Source of the DNA: CAZCTC01 sp964501335
GTDB taxonomy: Bacteria > Chloroflexota > Anaerolineae > B4-G1 > SLSP01
Direction of reading: 5' to 3'
NCBI GenBank assembly: GCA_964501335.1
Contig: CAZCTC010000001.1
Span: 1 to 64,000, forward strand
DNA: 64,000 nucleotides
Position 1 is the stretch's first letter. Each line of letters opens with the position of its first letter. Positions 1-9,258 of this stretch are shown here, in pieces. Position numbers and translations under genes: made by a program. The notes under the pieces were generated by a model, which saw only the letters and a program-made list of their open reading frames with translations, searched no databases and was not told where the DNA came from.

Positions 1-22
1 TCGCCGTCGCTAAATTTGTTTG

Positions 23-60
23 GGATTTCGTGGCCGCCTGGGAAGGCGGCCACGAAATCC
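23..60. repeat. Palindromic intergenic element (hairpin family, copy 1)
   Basis: Perfect 16-bp inverted repeat (arms 23-38 and 45-60, loop TGGGAA). The left flank TTTGTTTG and the right flank CTCGCCTTTA resemble the flanks of the copies at 22690, 46197 and 51153, so I assign it to the same dispersed family in forward orientation. It lies 38 bp before the first start codon and could also end transcription entering from the left. Confidence 0.55.
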
Positions 61-98
61 CTCGCCTTTACAGACCAATCTACTCAGGAGAAAGCGGA

Positions 99-785
99 AT
101 GCGCCCCCTCAAACAAACCCATTCGCAACGGCGACAACAAGAAGAACAACAGCTGCGTTGGATCAGTCTCGGAATCAGCCTGGTCTTGCTGGCCGCTTTG
201 AGCCTCCTCTTCTACGCCGCACTGACCGTCTACTGGTTACCCCAACAGCAGGCCATGCTGACCCTGACCTGGGACGACGGCACGACGACCGCCATCATTC
301 GCCGGGACTTCTTCCAGCGCGTCCGCTTCGAACGCGCGCGCTACCTGAAACTGGCCGATCAAGACCCCGAAGCCTACGCGCTGCTGCAAAGCCCGCAAGA
401 GTTCGGCCAAGTGATCCTGGAACAGATGGCGCTGGAACAACAAATCCACGCTGAGGCTGCCCGGCGCGGGCTCACGGTCAACCCGGCCGAAATCGAGCAC
501 TATATCGCCCAATCCTATGAGAATTCCGTCCCCACCGATACGGCAGGGGACGGATTGACCCCAGATCCATGGGCCTGGAAAGCCGACTACGCCGGCGATC
601 TGGAAGCCTGGAACGCTTACGGCATCGACCAACGGGCTTTCGAAAAAATTGTGGAAAGCCAGTTGCTGAAAAACCGCCTGGCGGCAGAGTTGGGAACGCC
701 GGAATTTGAGATCTGGCTGGAAACGCAACGGACTCAGTGGATTTGGGGGCCTGCCTGGACTGAAAATATTCCCACGACGCCCTGA
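99..785 (+). CDS. Membrane-anchored SurA N-terminal-domain-like protein
   Basis: The start at 99 has an AGGAG 8 nt upstream; an in-frame ATG at 30 lies inside the upstream hairpin and was not used. The 228-aa product has a charged N-terminus (about 20 residues, rich in Q, R and E), one hydrophobic segment at roughly residues 22-46 and an exported part. The helical stretch around ILEQMALEQQIHAEAARRGL resembles the N-terminal chaperone region of SurA/parvulin proteins. No parvulin isomerase domain follows, so a catalytic role is unlikely. It probably binds or helps fold exported proteins at the membrane (inference). The lnt gene starts 58 bp downstream on the same strand, which suggests co-transcription and an envelope role. 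The family call is from sequence flavour only. Confidence 0.6.
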   Translation: MRPLKQTHSQRRQQEEQQLRWISLGISLVLLAALSLLFYAALTVYWLPQQQAMLTLTWDDGTTTAIIRRDFFQRVRFERARYLKLADQDPEAYALLQSPQEFGQVILEQMALEQQIHAEAARRGLTVNPAEIEHYIAQSYENSVPTDTAGDGLTPDPWAWKADYAGDLEAWNAYGIDQRAFEKIVESQLLKNRLAAELGTPEFEIWLETQRTQWIWGPAWTENIPTTP

Positions 786-843
786 TAAAAGAAAAGGATT
801 TTTCTCCCGACCTTTCCGCAATCGCCACACAAAAGGAGTTTCT

Positions 844-2415
844 ATGCCCACCGTCAAAATGCCCGCCTGGATCGGATTGGCCGCGGCACCGGCAACCGCC
901 CTGCTGCTGGTCGCCGCCGCCCCCCCTTACAACCTCTGGCCGTTAGCGCTGATCGGCCTGATCCCCCTCTATCTGGCCCTGCGTTCCCGTTCCGGCTGGC
1001 ATGCCTTTGGGTTGAGCTGGTTGATGGGATTGATCGGCCATTTGCTGGGGCTGTGGTGGTTCATTCCCTTCTTCGATCGCTTTACGCCTTTCGGCAACGG
1101 TATCGGCGTCGGACTACTGCTCCTCAATTGCGCCTATCAGGCACTGGGCTTTGCCCTCTGGGGCTGGGGGTGCAGCTGGCTGGAACGCCGTTGGGGGCTC
1201 TCCTGGCTGATCAGCGCGCCGCTGTTGATCGTCCTGGTCGAAACGCTGATCCCTTATTTCTTCCAGTATTACCTCAGCATCACCCTCACAGCCGCCTGGC
1301 CGCTGCTCCAGCCCGCCGAAATCGGCGGACCGGCCGCCGTCTCCGCCTGGCTGGTGCTGGTCAATTTGACGCTGGCCGAACTCGGCCGGGCCCTCTGGCT
1401 GCGCCGGCGGCCGACCCGCTCGACCCTCGCCGCCGCGGCCATAGCGCTGCTCATACTGGGAACCGGGCTGGCCCGCGCTGCCCAGGTCGGACAGGCCCGA
1501 ACGACCGCCCCCGTGCTGCGCGTAGGAATCGTCCAGGCCAATTTCGGCATCACCTCGGTGCAGGACCGGGAACAACGCGGCTCGGATTATCTGGCCACGC
1601 TGCGACAGAGCACCGAAACACTGGCACAGCAAGGCGCCGACTTTATTTTCTGGGGTGAATCCGTCTGGCCCTACCTTTGGGATCAACGGCTCCAGCGAGA
1701 ATATCCCGCCGAACATCCCTGGGCCTTACGGCCCGCAGGACCGCCCACCCGCCTGCTGATCGGCGCCCTGACCCATACCTTTGGAACCGCCGAAATTTAC
1801 AACAGCGCGGTATTGATCAATAACGAAGGAATTGTATCCGGCCGCTACGATAAAAATTACCTGGTGCCGATCTCGGAATACATCCCCGAGGGGGAGCGCT
1901 TCCCTGCCTGGCGCGATTGGGCCCAAACCCACCTGCCCGACTGGCCCCAATTGACGGCCGGGAAAGGCGCGCCGTTGCTGATCGACGGCGATCTCCGTCT
2001 GGGCGTCGCCATCTGTTCGGAAGATCTCAACGCCCCCTATATCCGAAAAATAGCTCGCCAGAACCCCAACCTCCTCGCCGTAGTAGCCAGCGATGCCTGG
2101 TTTGGAACCACGGCTGCAACGCCGCAACATCTGGCATTGAGCATCTTCCGAGCCATCGAAACCCGCCGCGACATGGTACGGGCGACCAATTCAGGACAAT
2201 CAGCCATTGTGGATGCCACCGGGCAGATTCTGACGACCGGGCCGGTTTACGAGATACCCCACGATCAGCCGCTCCCCCCTACCCTTTTGCAGGGCGAAGT
2301 GCGCTTGCTGGAAATCCCCGCCGCCGGGCCCTGGCTGGCGGATTACTTCCCATGGCTCTGTCTGGTCGCACTGGGCCTGGCCGCCCTACAGTCAAATAAA
2401 TTTCGCGCGTCCTGA
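844..2415 (+). CDS. lnt: Apolipoprotein N-acyltransferase
   Basis: Lnt transfers an acyl chain from phospholipid to the N-terminal cysteine of lipoproteins on the outer face of the cytoplasmic membrane. The 523-aa product has several membrane segments over about residues 8-210, followed by a nitrilase-fold domain. The expected catalytic triad is visible: Glu272 in FWGESVWPY, Lys337 in YDKNYLVP and Cys391 in VAICSED. The downstream ISEYIP also matches the family. The start at 844 follows AAGGAG by 6 nt; a longer in-frame start at 706 would overlap the preceding gene. The length is normal for the family. Lipoprotein substrates are encoded nearby: the lipobox proteins at 41871-42995 and 60346-61212. 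The stop codon lies in the loop of the terminator hairpin at 2398-2432. Confidence 0.93.
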   Translation: MPTVKMPAWIGLAAAPATALLLVAAAPPYNLWPLALIGLIPLYLALRSRSGWHAFGLSWLMGLIGHLLGLWWFIPFFDRFTPFGNGIGVGLLLLNCAYQALGFALWGWGCSWLERRWGLSWLISAPLLIVLVETLIPYFFQYYLSITLTAAWPLLQPAEIGGPAAVSAWLVLVNLTLAELGRALWLRRRPTRSTLAAAAIALLILGTGLARAAQVGQARTTAPVLRVGIVQANFGITSVQDREQRGSDYLATLRQSTETLAQQGADFIFWGESVWPYLWDQRLQREYPAEHPWALRPAGPPTRLLIGALTHTFGTAEIYNSAVLINNEGIVSGRYDKNYLVPISEYIPEGERFPAWRDWAQTHLPDWPQLTAGKGAPLLIDGDLRLGVAICSEDLNAPYIRKIARQNPNLLAVVASDAWFGTTAATPQHLALSIFRAIETRRDMVRATNSGQSAIVDATGQILTTGPVYEIPHDQPLPPTLLQGEVRLLEIPAAGPWLADYFPWLCLVALGLAALQSNKFRAS

Positions 2416-2432
2416 CCGGACGCGCGAAATTT
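2398..2432. terminator. Bidirectional terminator hairpin between lnt and the PKD protein gene
   Basis: Perfect 15-bp stem (arms 2398-2412 and 2418-2432) with loop TGACC. A TTTT run ends the right arm and an AAATTT run begins the left arm, so both converging genes can use it. The lnt TGA stop codon (2413-2415) lies inside the loop. Confidence 0.75.
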
Positions 2433-2457
2433 TACCCCCTTGATTCGACCCGTAAGA

Positions 2458-5400
2458 TTACTGGCCGTTTCGAATCACAATCGGCAGATAGGCCCGCGGA
2501 ACTATCCCGACCCATACCACAACCGTATCCGGGGTCGAAGGCTTTCCCAAAGCGTCGGTAACAGTCAGGGTAAAGGTCAAAACCGTCGTCGTCATCGGCG
2601 CCGTAAAGTAGGTCCTGCTGATCCCCGGCGTGAAGGTAACCGTCGCACCGCCTGTCTGCGCCCAGTAATAGGTCAGCGGCAGATGCCCGTCAGGATCGGA
2701 ACTCAAATGGCCGGTCAACGTCACCACGCCGCCTATAGCCACACGTAGGTCTTCCCCGGCCTGCGCCACAGGAGCCTGGTTATCGGTAATCGTCACCCGG
2801 GTGGTCGTACTGATCCCTCCCAGATTGTTACTGGCTGTCACGATTACGGAATAAGAACCGGTCGCCGTGTAAACATGGCTGACATTGACTCCGATGCCGG
2901 TCTTTCCATCGCCAAAGTTCCAGCGATAGATCACATTGTTACCCTCATCGACCGAAGCCGTGAAGTACGTCGCACTCCCCAGCGCTGAAGGACTGCTGTT
3001 GAAAACATGGACGCCTGTAATAGGAATCGACACGCCATTGATGGTAACCGCCGACGTTATACTGAGGCTCCCCATACTGTTGGTCGCAGTGACCGTAGCC
3101 GTATAGAATCCGATCTCCGAATAAGTATGGACGGCCGTAGCCCCCAGGGCCGTTTCGCCATCTCCGAAATCCCAGGTGTAACTCACATTGTTACCCGATT
3201 CAATGGTAGCCGTGAACAGGGTAGGCATACCGATTGTAGTCGGACTATCATTGATGACCTGCAACCCTTGCACAGGAAGATCCCCCACCATGATCGTAAC
3301 CTGGTCCGGCGCTGAAGCCATGCCGCGAGAATCGGTAACGGTCAAAGAGAAATTCAAAACCGTAGGGGTCGGCGGAACTGTAAAGTTTATCAAAGCAAGA
3401 TTGGCACTAAAGTCCATCGGCGGCCCTCCCGTCTGAGTCCACCGATAAGTCAACGGAAGATGAAAATCCGGATCGACGCTGCCGGAACCGTCAAGCGTTA
3501 CCGTCGTCTCGACTGAAACATCTTGATCCTCACCGGCTATGGCAATCGGAGCCAGATTCGTAATGGTCACCGGAGTCGTGGCCGTCACACTGCCTCGACT
3601 GTTGGTCGCCGTCATGATAACAGTGTAGATCCCGACTGTGGGATAAAGATGAGACGGCATCGGCCCACTGCCGGTCCGGCCGTCGCCGAAATTCCATTGA
3701 TAAACCACATTGGTACCCTGATCAACATGGACATTAAAATGGGTAACCAGACCCAGAGTCGTGGGACTGTCATTGCCGGCAATCGCCCCACTGATGGGCA
3801 CATCGCCGACACGCACTACAATCATGCTGGAATCAGAAGTAAGCCCGCGGGCATCCGTAACCTCCAGGATAAAAGTCAAAATCCCGGGAGTAGCCGGAGC
3901 CAAAAAGGTCGTTATCGAAACGTCACGGTTGAAAGAAACATAGGGACCACCCGTCTGAGTCCAGCGATAGGTCAACGGCAGATGGCCGTCAGGATCGCTG
4001 CTGCCGGAAGCATTCAGCGTTATCTGATTGCCAATGGTAACATCCTGATCCTGCCCGGCCACTGCAATCGGCTTCATATTGGTAATAAACACCGGAACCG
4101 CCACACTGGCATTGCTGGTATTGTTGCGGGCCACCACATGAGCCGTGTAAGATTCAGCCATCCCATAAGTATGGGTGACCGTTGCGCCCGTAGCCGTCTC
4201 ACCGTCCCCAAAGTCCCATGAGTAAATCACATTGCTGCCCGCAGCAACGGTAGCCGTAAAGGTTGTCACCTGTCCCAACGTTGTAGGAGAATCATTCTCC
4301 ACGGTCAATCCCGTGACGGCAATGTCGCCCACATGCACGGCCACGCTGTCGGCAGTGGAAGCCAATCCGCGCGCATCCGTAACGGTCAGCGTAAAGGTCA
4401 TCACAGACGGAACATCAGGAGCATTGAAACTTACATCCTGGTGCGTGGGATTATTCAAATTGACAGCGGGGCCCCCGGTTTGCAACCAGAAGTAGGTCAG
4501 CGGTAAATGCCCGTCCGGATCGGAACTCCCATCCCCGCTGAGATCCACATGAGCGCCCACCACCACCGTCTGATCCGACCCGGCATCGGCAATTGGCGCC
4601 TGATTGCCGATGTTAACCCCAATCGACGTACTGACACTGTTCAAACCGTTCGTTGCCGTCATAAGAACAGTATAAGTACCGGCCGCAGCATAGATATGGC
4701 TGGCTGTCATTCCGCTGGCGGTTTGCCCGTCACCAAAATTCCACCGATAAACCACATTGGTCCCGGCACCAACCGACCCGGTAAAGTGAGTGGTCGCTCC
4801 CAATGTGGTAGGAGCATCGCTCACCGCATGCGGGTTATTGATGGCCACATCATGAACGGTGATCATAAGGGTATCCGGCGTAGAAACCAACCCCCAGGCA
4901 TCGGTAACTGTCAAAGTGAAGGTCAACACTGCTGGCGTGGAGGGAGCAACAAAGGAAGTCACACTGAGATTCGATGTAAACGAAACCGCCGGGCCGCCGG
5001 TCTGAGCCCAATAATAGGTCAGGGGCGTATGCCCATCGGGATCATTGCTGGCCGAACCATCCAGCGTTACCGAAGCATCGACAGGCACACCATGGTCGAT
5101 GCCGGCCTTAGCCAGCGGAGCGAGATTGGTGATGACGACAGTTCTCGTCACACTGAGACTGCTCACACTGTTGGTCGCCGTGGCATACGCCGTATAGGTC
5201 CCGGCCGCCGCATAAGTATGGCTCGCCATCGCACTGTTGGCAGTCTGCCCATCACCAAAATTCCACTGATAGTTCACATTGCTGCCGGCCGTAAGGGTAG
5301 CCGTAAAACGCGTAACCCCACCCAGAGTAGTAGGGCTGTCCACCACGGCGCTCAATCCGGCAATAACTACATCGTTGACCCGGACAACGATGGTATCCGG

Positions 5401-8400
5401 CGTAGAAACCAACCCCCGGGCATCGGTAACCGTCAGAGTAAAGGTCAGCACATTGGGCGTGAGCGGCGCCGTAAAAGCTGTTACGCTGACATTGGGCGAG
5501 AAAGCAACGGCCGGCCCCCCGGTTTGGGTCCAATAATAGGTCAAGGGCGTATGGCCGTCGGGATCATTACTGGAGTTTCCATTCAACGTCACCACGGCTC
5601 CCACCGTCACCGTTCGATCGGTTCCGGCTTGAGCAATGGGAGCCAGATTGGTCACATTCACCACTGTCGTCATAAAGACAGAGCCGGCGCCGTTGGTCGC
5701 CGTCACACGGGCAGTATAAGTCCCCGTGGTCATATAAACATGATTTGTCGTACTTCCGGTGGCCGTCTGACCGTCACCGAAATTCCACTGATAGATCACA
5801 TTACTGCCCGTATCGATCACAGCTGTGAAATAGGTCGTGGCGCCCAGCGTGGTGGGCGTGCTGCTGTCAGTTTTCAATCCCGTGACCGCAATATCATTGA
5901 CAGTCACCACGATCGTATCCGGCGTAACGGCCGGCAAACCCCGGGCATCAGTAACCATGAGCGTAAAGGTCAAAACAGTCGGGGCGGCCGGAGCCGTAAA
6001 GGTCGTCACACTCAGATTAGGCAGGAACGCGACGATCGGGCCTCCCGTCTGAATCCACCGGTAAGTAAGCGGCAAATGCCCATCCGGATCGGTACTCGCT
6101 GATCCCGAGAGCGTTACCACGGAACTTACCGCTACACTCTGATCCTCCCCGGCCTGCGGTACCGGCGGCAAATTGGTCACAGTGACAATCGTAGTAACCA
6201 CTGCGCTGCTTAAACTGTTGGTCGCCGTCACCCGGGCCGTGTAGGATCCGGTAACCATGTAAGTATGACTGATCGTCTGTCCGCTGCCGGTCAGTCCATC
6301 TCCAAAATTCCATTGATAAGTGACATTGCTGCCGCCGGTAATCGTGGCCGTAAAATAAGTCGCGGCCCCCAGAGTCGTGGGACTGCTGCTCTGGACGCTC
6401 AAATTAACGATCGGATTGTCGATCACGGTGATCGAAGCCGAAGCCGTCCCACCGGTTCCCCCATTCACGGAACTGACATTGCCGGTGGTGTTGTTTTTCA
6501 CGCCCAGCGTCGTGCCGGTAACGTCGACCTGGATCACACAGGAATCCCCCACCGCCACACTTCCATTGGACAGCGCAATCGAACTCGACCCGGCGGTCGC
6601 CGTCACCGTACCGCCGCAGCTGTTAGTCAAACCATTAGGAGTACTCACCACCAAACCCGCGGGCAAAGTATCGGTAATGCTGAGCCCACCCAACCCCATC
6701 GAATTGGTTGTCGGGTTGGTAATAACAATGTCCAACGTGGTCGTTTTATTCAACCCCAAACTGGTTACCCCAAAAGCTTTCGTCACCGTCGGCGGATAAA
6801 GCACCTGATGCACCGTCGTATTGGAGCTGGAATTGAAGTTGAGGTCACTGCTGTACTGCACAGTAAATACCCGATTGCCGAAAATAGTCGGAGTGATCGT
6901 ACAGCTTATCGTCGGCAAAGCACAGGTATGGCTGACCACGCCGTCGGTAACCGTAATGCTTCCGGTCGGCACCGTAGGCGAATTACCATATTCCCCGGTC
7001 AGGCTGAAGAAAACCGTTACGACTTCGCCGGAACGTGACGGATCGGGATCATCGGCAACAATCGTCAGTGTGGTAGCGGCTTTGGACATATTCACAACCG
7101 CAACATTAGAGCGCGGTGTCGTTGTCGCATCGTTATCCACCACGGCCGCGATCTTGTTCTGAGCCAGAATCCCCGTCGCCAGATAAGTCGCCGTCGCCAC
7201 ACCACTGCTGTCGATGGTGCTTTGTGCAGCCGTCAGCGTTCCGCCGGTCGCACTCCAGGTCACAGGCAGCCCGATCAATCGATCAAGATGGGACGACACA
7301 TCGTCGCCGGCAGAGTTGGTACTAAAGCTGGCCGTAATGACGGAGGTTTGATTCGGCTTGAGAGAAGCCGGAAGCGAAACAGCACGAAGGCGTAAATAGG
7401 GAGTGCTGACCAGGGAACCGGTACTCCCGGTGGCCAGAACCGCCAGATCACAGGGAGCAGCTGTCGGACCGGAACTGCATCCCCACCAGTTATTACCGGC
7501 CGAAACCACACCATCGGAAACATCTTTGTAAATACCCGACCCCCGGGTCGAAATGTTACTTACAATGCGAGAATACTGGATATCCACATTGGCCGTCCCG
7601 ATATAAAGACCGCCGCCGCCCTGGAGAACCCCTCCCGTCGCTTCGGAATTTCCCATGATCAGGGAATCCAAAATCCTGATCGGCGTATTCGTCGGCTGAA
7701 CACCGCTCAAATAAATACCGCCGCCCCCCGAAGGAGTACCAGACTTTCCCCCGGTGATATTACTGGCAATTCTGGACCCCTGATCAATCAGAATCATCGT
7801 ATTGGCAGAGTAAAGATAAGCATAGATTCCCCCACCAAAACCATCCGAAGTATTCCCGGAAACCGTCGTATTACGGATCAACACATTCCCGGCGCCGGTT
7901 GGACGAATGAAAATTCCCCCACCGCCGGCAACATCACCGTAGGAATGATTGTCTGTAAAAGTTGAACCGGTGACCACCACCGTCGGACGATCCCCCTGAA
8001 TATCAAGCCCGCCACCGGTGCCGTTCAGGGCCTGATTGCCCTGGAAAATAACATTGGTAATGGTTACTGAACCTGTATAACCGGAAAGGCTGATCAGGCT
8101 CAAGCCGCCGCCCTGACCGTAGACCGTAGTGTTACTCATAATGGTAGCGTTACTGAGCATAAAATTTCCGCCCCCCGAACCACCACACCAGGCCAGACCA
8201 CCGCCGGCAAACCCATTATCGGCACCAGAACCGGTGTAATTCGGTTGGGTGTTATAACCATGCCGAATGACCACGTTGTCGATCGTTACGCTGATTTCCG
8301 ACGTACACAACGGATTGACGCTGAAAACTTTATCAATCCCATTGGTAATCGAGGTTCCCGCCTGGATAATGGGCTGCATCACCCCCGACCCCTGCAAAAT

Positions 8401-8793
8401 CATGGAGGAGTTAATATCCAGATCTCCGGTGAGATTGTTGTCCTCATTAGTATTCCCCGAGTTGGCATGGGTCAGATTGTAATTGCCGGCTCCCCCAGGC
8501 AACACAATCTTATCCACACCGTTTCCGGCACTGCATCCACCAAAAGCGGTATCGGTATTCGCCGCAGTAATGGCTTCCCGCAACGAACAACCGGCACCGG
8601 TATCATATTCATCCGCGTTGGTAGTCACCGTGATGATATTTACCGATCCGGCCCGCAGGTACTGTTGTACAAATAACGTACCGATCACCATTCCCAAAAT
8701 AATGCCGCATCCCAGCAGATGCCGCCACCCCCAGGTCTTCGGCCTAAAAATCGGGCTGAGCCGATCTTTAACAGAAACTGAAAAATATTCCAT
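2458..8793 (-). CDS. Giant secreted CSLREA / beta-helix / PKD-repeat surface protein
   Basis: The 2111-aa exported protein has a start preceded by AGGAG. Order of parts: an N-terminal hydrophobic anchor (about 25-45); a CSLREAITAANTD motif (CSLREA domain, about 55-110); a glycine/asparagine-rich parallel beta-helix region (about 110-460); an Ig-like domain (about 465-570); a Big_3-like domain (about 575-665); a DUF11-like domain (about 665-790). Fifteen PKD-type units then follow: eight W[ND]FGDG units alternate with seven DPDGH-xPLTY units, and one second-type unit is missing after repeat 7. The protein ends AYLPIVIRNGQ. This architecture suggests a cell-surface adhesin or carbohydrate-interacting protein; the ligand is unknown. 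A paralog lies upstream at 9259-14910. Base composition is visibly lower in GC than in the paralog. Long open frames on the opposite strand are shadows of the repeats. Confidence 0.85.
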   Translation of the reverse strand: MEYFSVSVKDRLSPIFRPKTWGWRHLLGCGIILGMVIGTLFVQQYLRAGSVNIITVTTNADEYDTGAGCSLREAITAANTDTAFGGCSAGNGVDKIVLPGGAGNYNLTHANSGNTNEDNNLTGDLDINSSMILQGSGVMQPIIQAGTSITNGIDKVFSVNPLCTSEISVTIDNVVIRHGYNTQPNYTGSGADNGFAGGGLAWCGGSGGGNFMLSNATIMSNTTVYGQGGGLSLISLSGYTGSVTITNVIFQGNQALNGTGGGLDIQGDRPTVVVTGSTFTDNHSYGDVAGGGGIFIRPTGAGNVLIRNTTVSGNTSDGFGGGIYAYLYSANTMILIDQGSRIASNITGGKSGTPSGGGGIYLSGVQPTNTPIRILDSLIMGNSEATGGVLQGGGGLYIGTANVDIQYSRIVSNISTRGSGIYKDVSDGVVSAGNNWWGCSSGPTAAPCDLAVLATGSTGSLVSTPYLRLRAVSLPASLKPNQTSVITASFSTNSAGDDVSSHLDRLIGLPVTWSATGGTLTAAQSTIDSSGVATATYLATGILAQNKIAAVVDNDATTTPRSNVAVVNMSKAATTLTIVADDPDPSRSGEVVTVFFSLTGEYGNSPTVPTGSITVTDGVVSHTCALPTISCTITPTIFGNRVFTVQYSSDLNFNSSSNTTVHQVLYPPTVTKAFGVTSLGLNKTTTLDIVITNPTTNSMGLGGLSITDTLPAGLVVSTPNGLTNSCGGTVTATAGSSSIALSNGSVAVGDSCVIQVDVTGTTLGVKNNTTGNVSSVNGGTGGTASASITVIDNPIVNLSVQSSSPTTLGAATYFTATITGGSNVTYQWNFGDGLTGSGQTISHTYMVTGSYTARVTATNSLSSAVVTTIVTVTNLPPVPQAGEDQSVAVSSVVTLSGSASTDPDGHLPLTYRWIQTGGPIVAFLPNLSVTTFTAPAAPTVLTFTLMVTDARGLPAVTPDTIVVTVNDIAVTGLKTDSSTPTTLGATTYFTAVIDTGSNVIYQWNFGDGQTATGSTTNHVYMTTGTYTARVTATNGAGSVFMTTVVNVTNLAPIAQAGTDRTVTVGAVVTLNGNSSNDPDGHTPLTYYWTQTGGPAVAFSPNVSVTAFTAPLTPNVLTFTLTVTDARGLVSTPDTIVVRVNDVVIAGLSAVVDSPTTLGGVTRFTATLTAGSNVNYQWNFGDGQTANSAMASHTYAAAGTYTAYATATNSVSSLSVTRTVVITNLAPLAKAGIDHGVPVDASVTLDGSASNDPDGHTPLTYYWAQTGGPAVSFTSNLSVTSFVAPSTPAVLTFTLTVTDAWGLVSTPDTLMITVHDVAINNPHAVSDAPTTLGATTHFTGSVGAGTNVVYRWNFGDGQTASGMTASHIYAAAGTYTVLMTATNGLNSVSTSIGVNIGNQAPIADAGSDQTVVVGAHVDLSGDGSSDPDGHLPLTYFWLQTGGPAVNLNNPTHQDVSFNAPDVPSVMTFTLTVTDARGLASTADSVAVHVGDIAVTGLTVENDSPTTLGQVTTFTATVAAGSNVIYSWDFGDGETATGATVTHTYGMAESYTAHVVARNNTSNASVAVPVFITNMKPIAVAGQDQDVTIGNQITLNASGSSDPDGHLPLTYRWTQTGGPYVSFNRDVSITTFLAPATPGILTFILEVTDARGLTSDSSMIVVRVGDVPISGAIAGNDSPTTLGLVTHFNVHVDQGTNVVYQWNFGDGRTGSGPMPSHLYPTVGIYTVIMTATNSRGSVTATTPVTITNLAPIAIAGEDQDVSVETTVTLDGSGSVDPDFHLPLTYRWTQTGGPPMDFSANLALINFTVPPTPTVLNFSLTVTDSRGMASAPDQVTIMVGDLPVQGLQVINDSPTTIGMPTLFTATIESGNNVSYTWDFGDGETALGATAVHTYSEIGFYTATVTATNSMGSLSITSAVTINGVSIPITGVHVFNSSPSALGSATYFTASVDEGNNVIYRWNFGDGKTGIGVNVSHVYTATGSYSVIVTASNNLGGISTTTRVTITDNQAPVAQAGEDLRVAIGGVVTLTGHLSSDPDGHLPLTYYWAQTGGATVTFTPGISRTYFTAPMTTTVLTFTLTVTDALGKPSTPDTVVVWVGIVPRAYLPIVIRNGQ

Positions 8794-8824
8794 CTAAGTA
8801 GCTCCTGTTGATTGATTTACACTC

Positions 8825-8853
8825 TTTCGCGCGCCTGTCTGAGGCGCGCGAAA
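8825..8853. terminator. Hairpin between the PKD gene and the paralog remnant
   Basis: 12-bp perfect stem (8825-8836 and 8842-8853) with loop GTCTG and an A/T run at each base of the stem. It lies 32 bp upstream of the start at 8793 and just beyond the 3' end of the decayed paralog, so it may be that gene's former terminator. It could also act in the leader of the 2111-aa gene. Confidence 0.45.
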
Positions 8854-8877
8854 ATAGCCTATGCTGGTTCGACCGCT

Positions 8878-9092
8878 AAAGCCGGGTCGATTCCGACAAA
8901 AAATTGGAAGATAAACCTGGGGGTTAATACAGTCTCCACTGTAATGACCACAATATCCAGTGTTGAAGCCAACGCCAACGAATCATAATGATCAATGTAA
9001 AAGTCAAAGCAGTAAATGCAGGCGGAGTGGTAAAAATCACCACACTTAAATTGGGAGTAAATATTACCACAGAACCGCTACTATTGTAACAA
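8878..9092 (-). pseudogene. Decayed 3' end of a third PKD surface-protein gene
   Basis: Read on the minus strand, this stretch resembles the last 70 or so residues of the paralog ending at 9259. One frame gives GSVVIFTPNLSVVIFTTPPA and ALTFTL. A second frame gives DSLALASTLDIVVITVETVL. A third gives VYLPIFCRNRP, matching the IYLPIVCRNRS terminus of the neighbour. At least two frameshifts separate the parts. The segment is more AT-rich than the intact genes, as expected of drift. No intact start or upstream domains remain. Confidence 0.75.
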
Positions 9093-9151
9093 AGAAATGC
9101 ATCCTGGTAACAATGAAAGCTGAGAATATTTTAGCGGTTAAATAAAATCAG

Positions 9152-9190
9152 CATTTTGGGCGCGCTGTCTCCGACAGCGCGCCCAAAATG
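9152..9190. terminator. Strong terminator hairpin downstream of the 1883-aa surface protein
   Basis: Perfect 18-bp stem (arms 9152-9169 and 9173-9190, loop TCC). It starts about 70 bp past the stop at 9259 on the minus strand. An A/T-rich stretch follows on the minus strand beyond 9150. Confidence 0.7.
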
Positions 9191-9258
9191 CCAGTAAAAA
9201 CAATCGGTGCCGTTAACCCGGAAAAACAGAAAAAAGCCGGGTGCGGAACACCGGCCGC

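Noticed and set aside
4507..6102. A 531-codon plus-strand open frame inside the first PKD gene
   Set aside because: Same reason: the periodic composition mirrors the minus-strand repeats and no family features appear.
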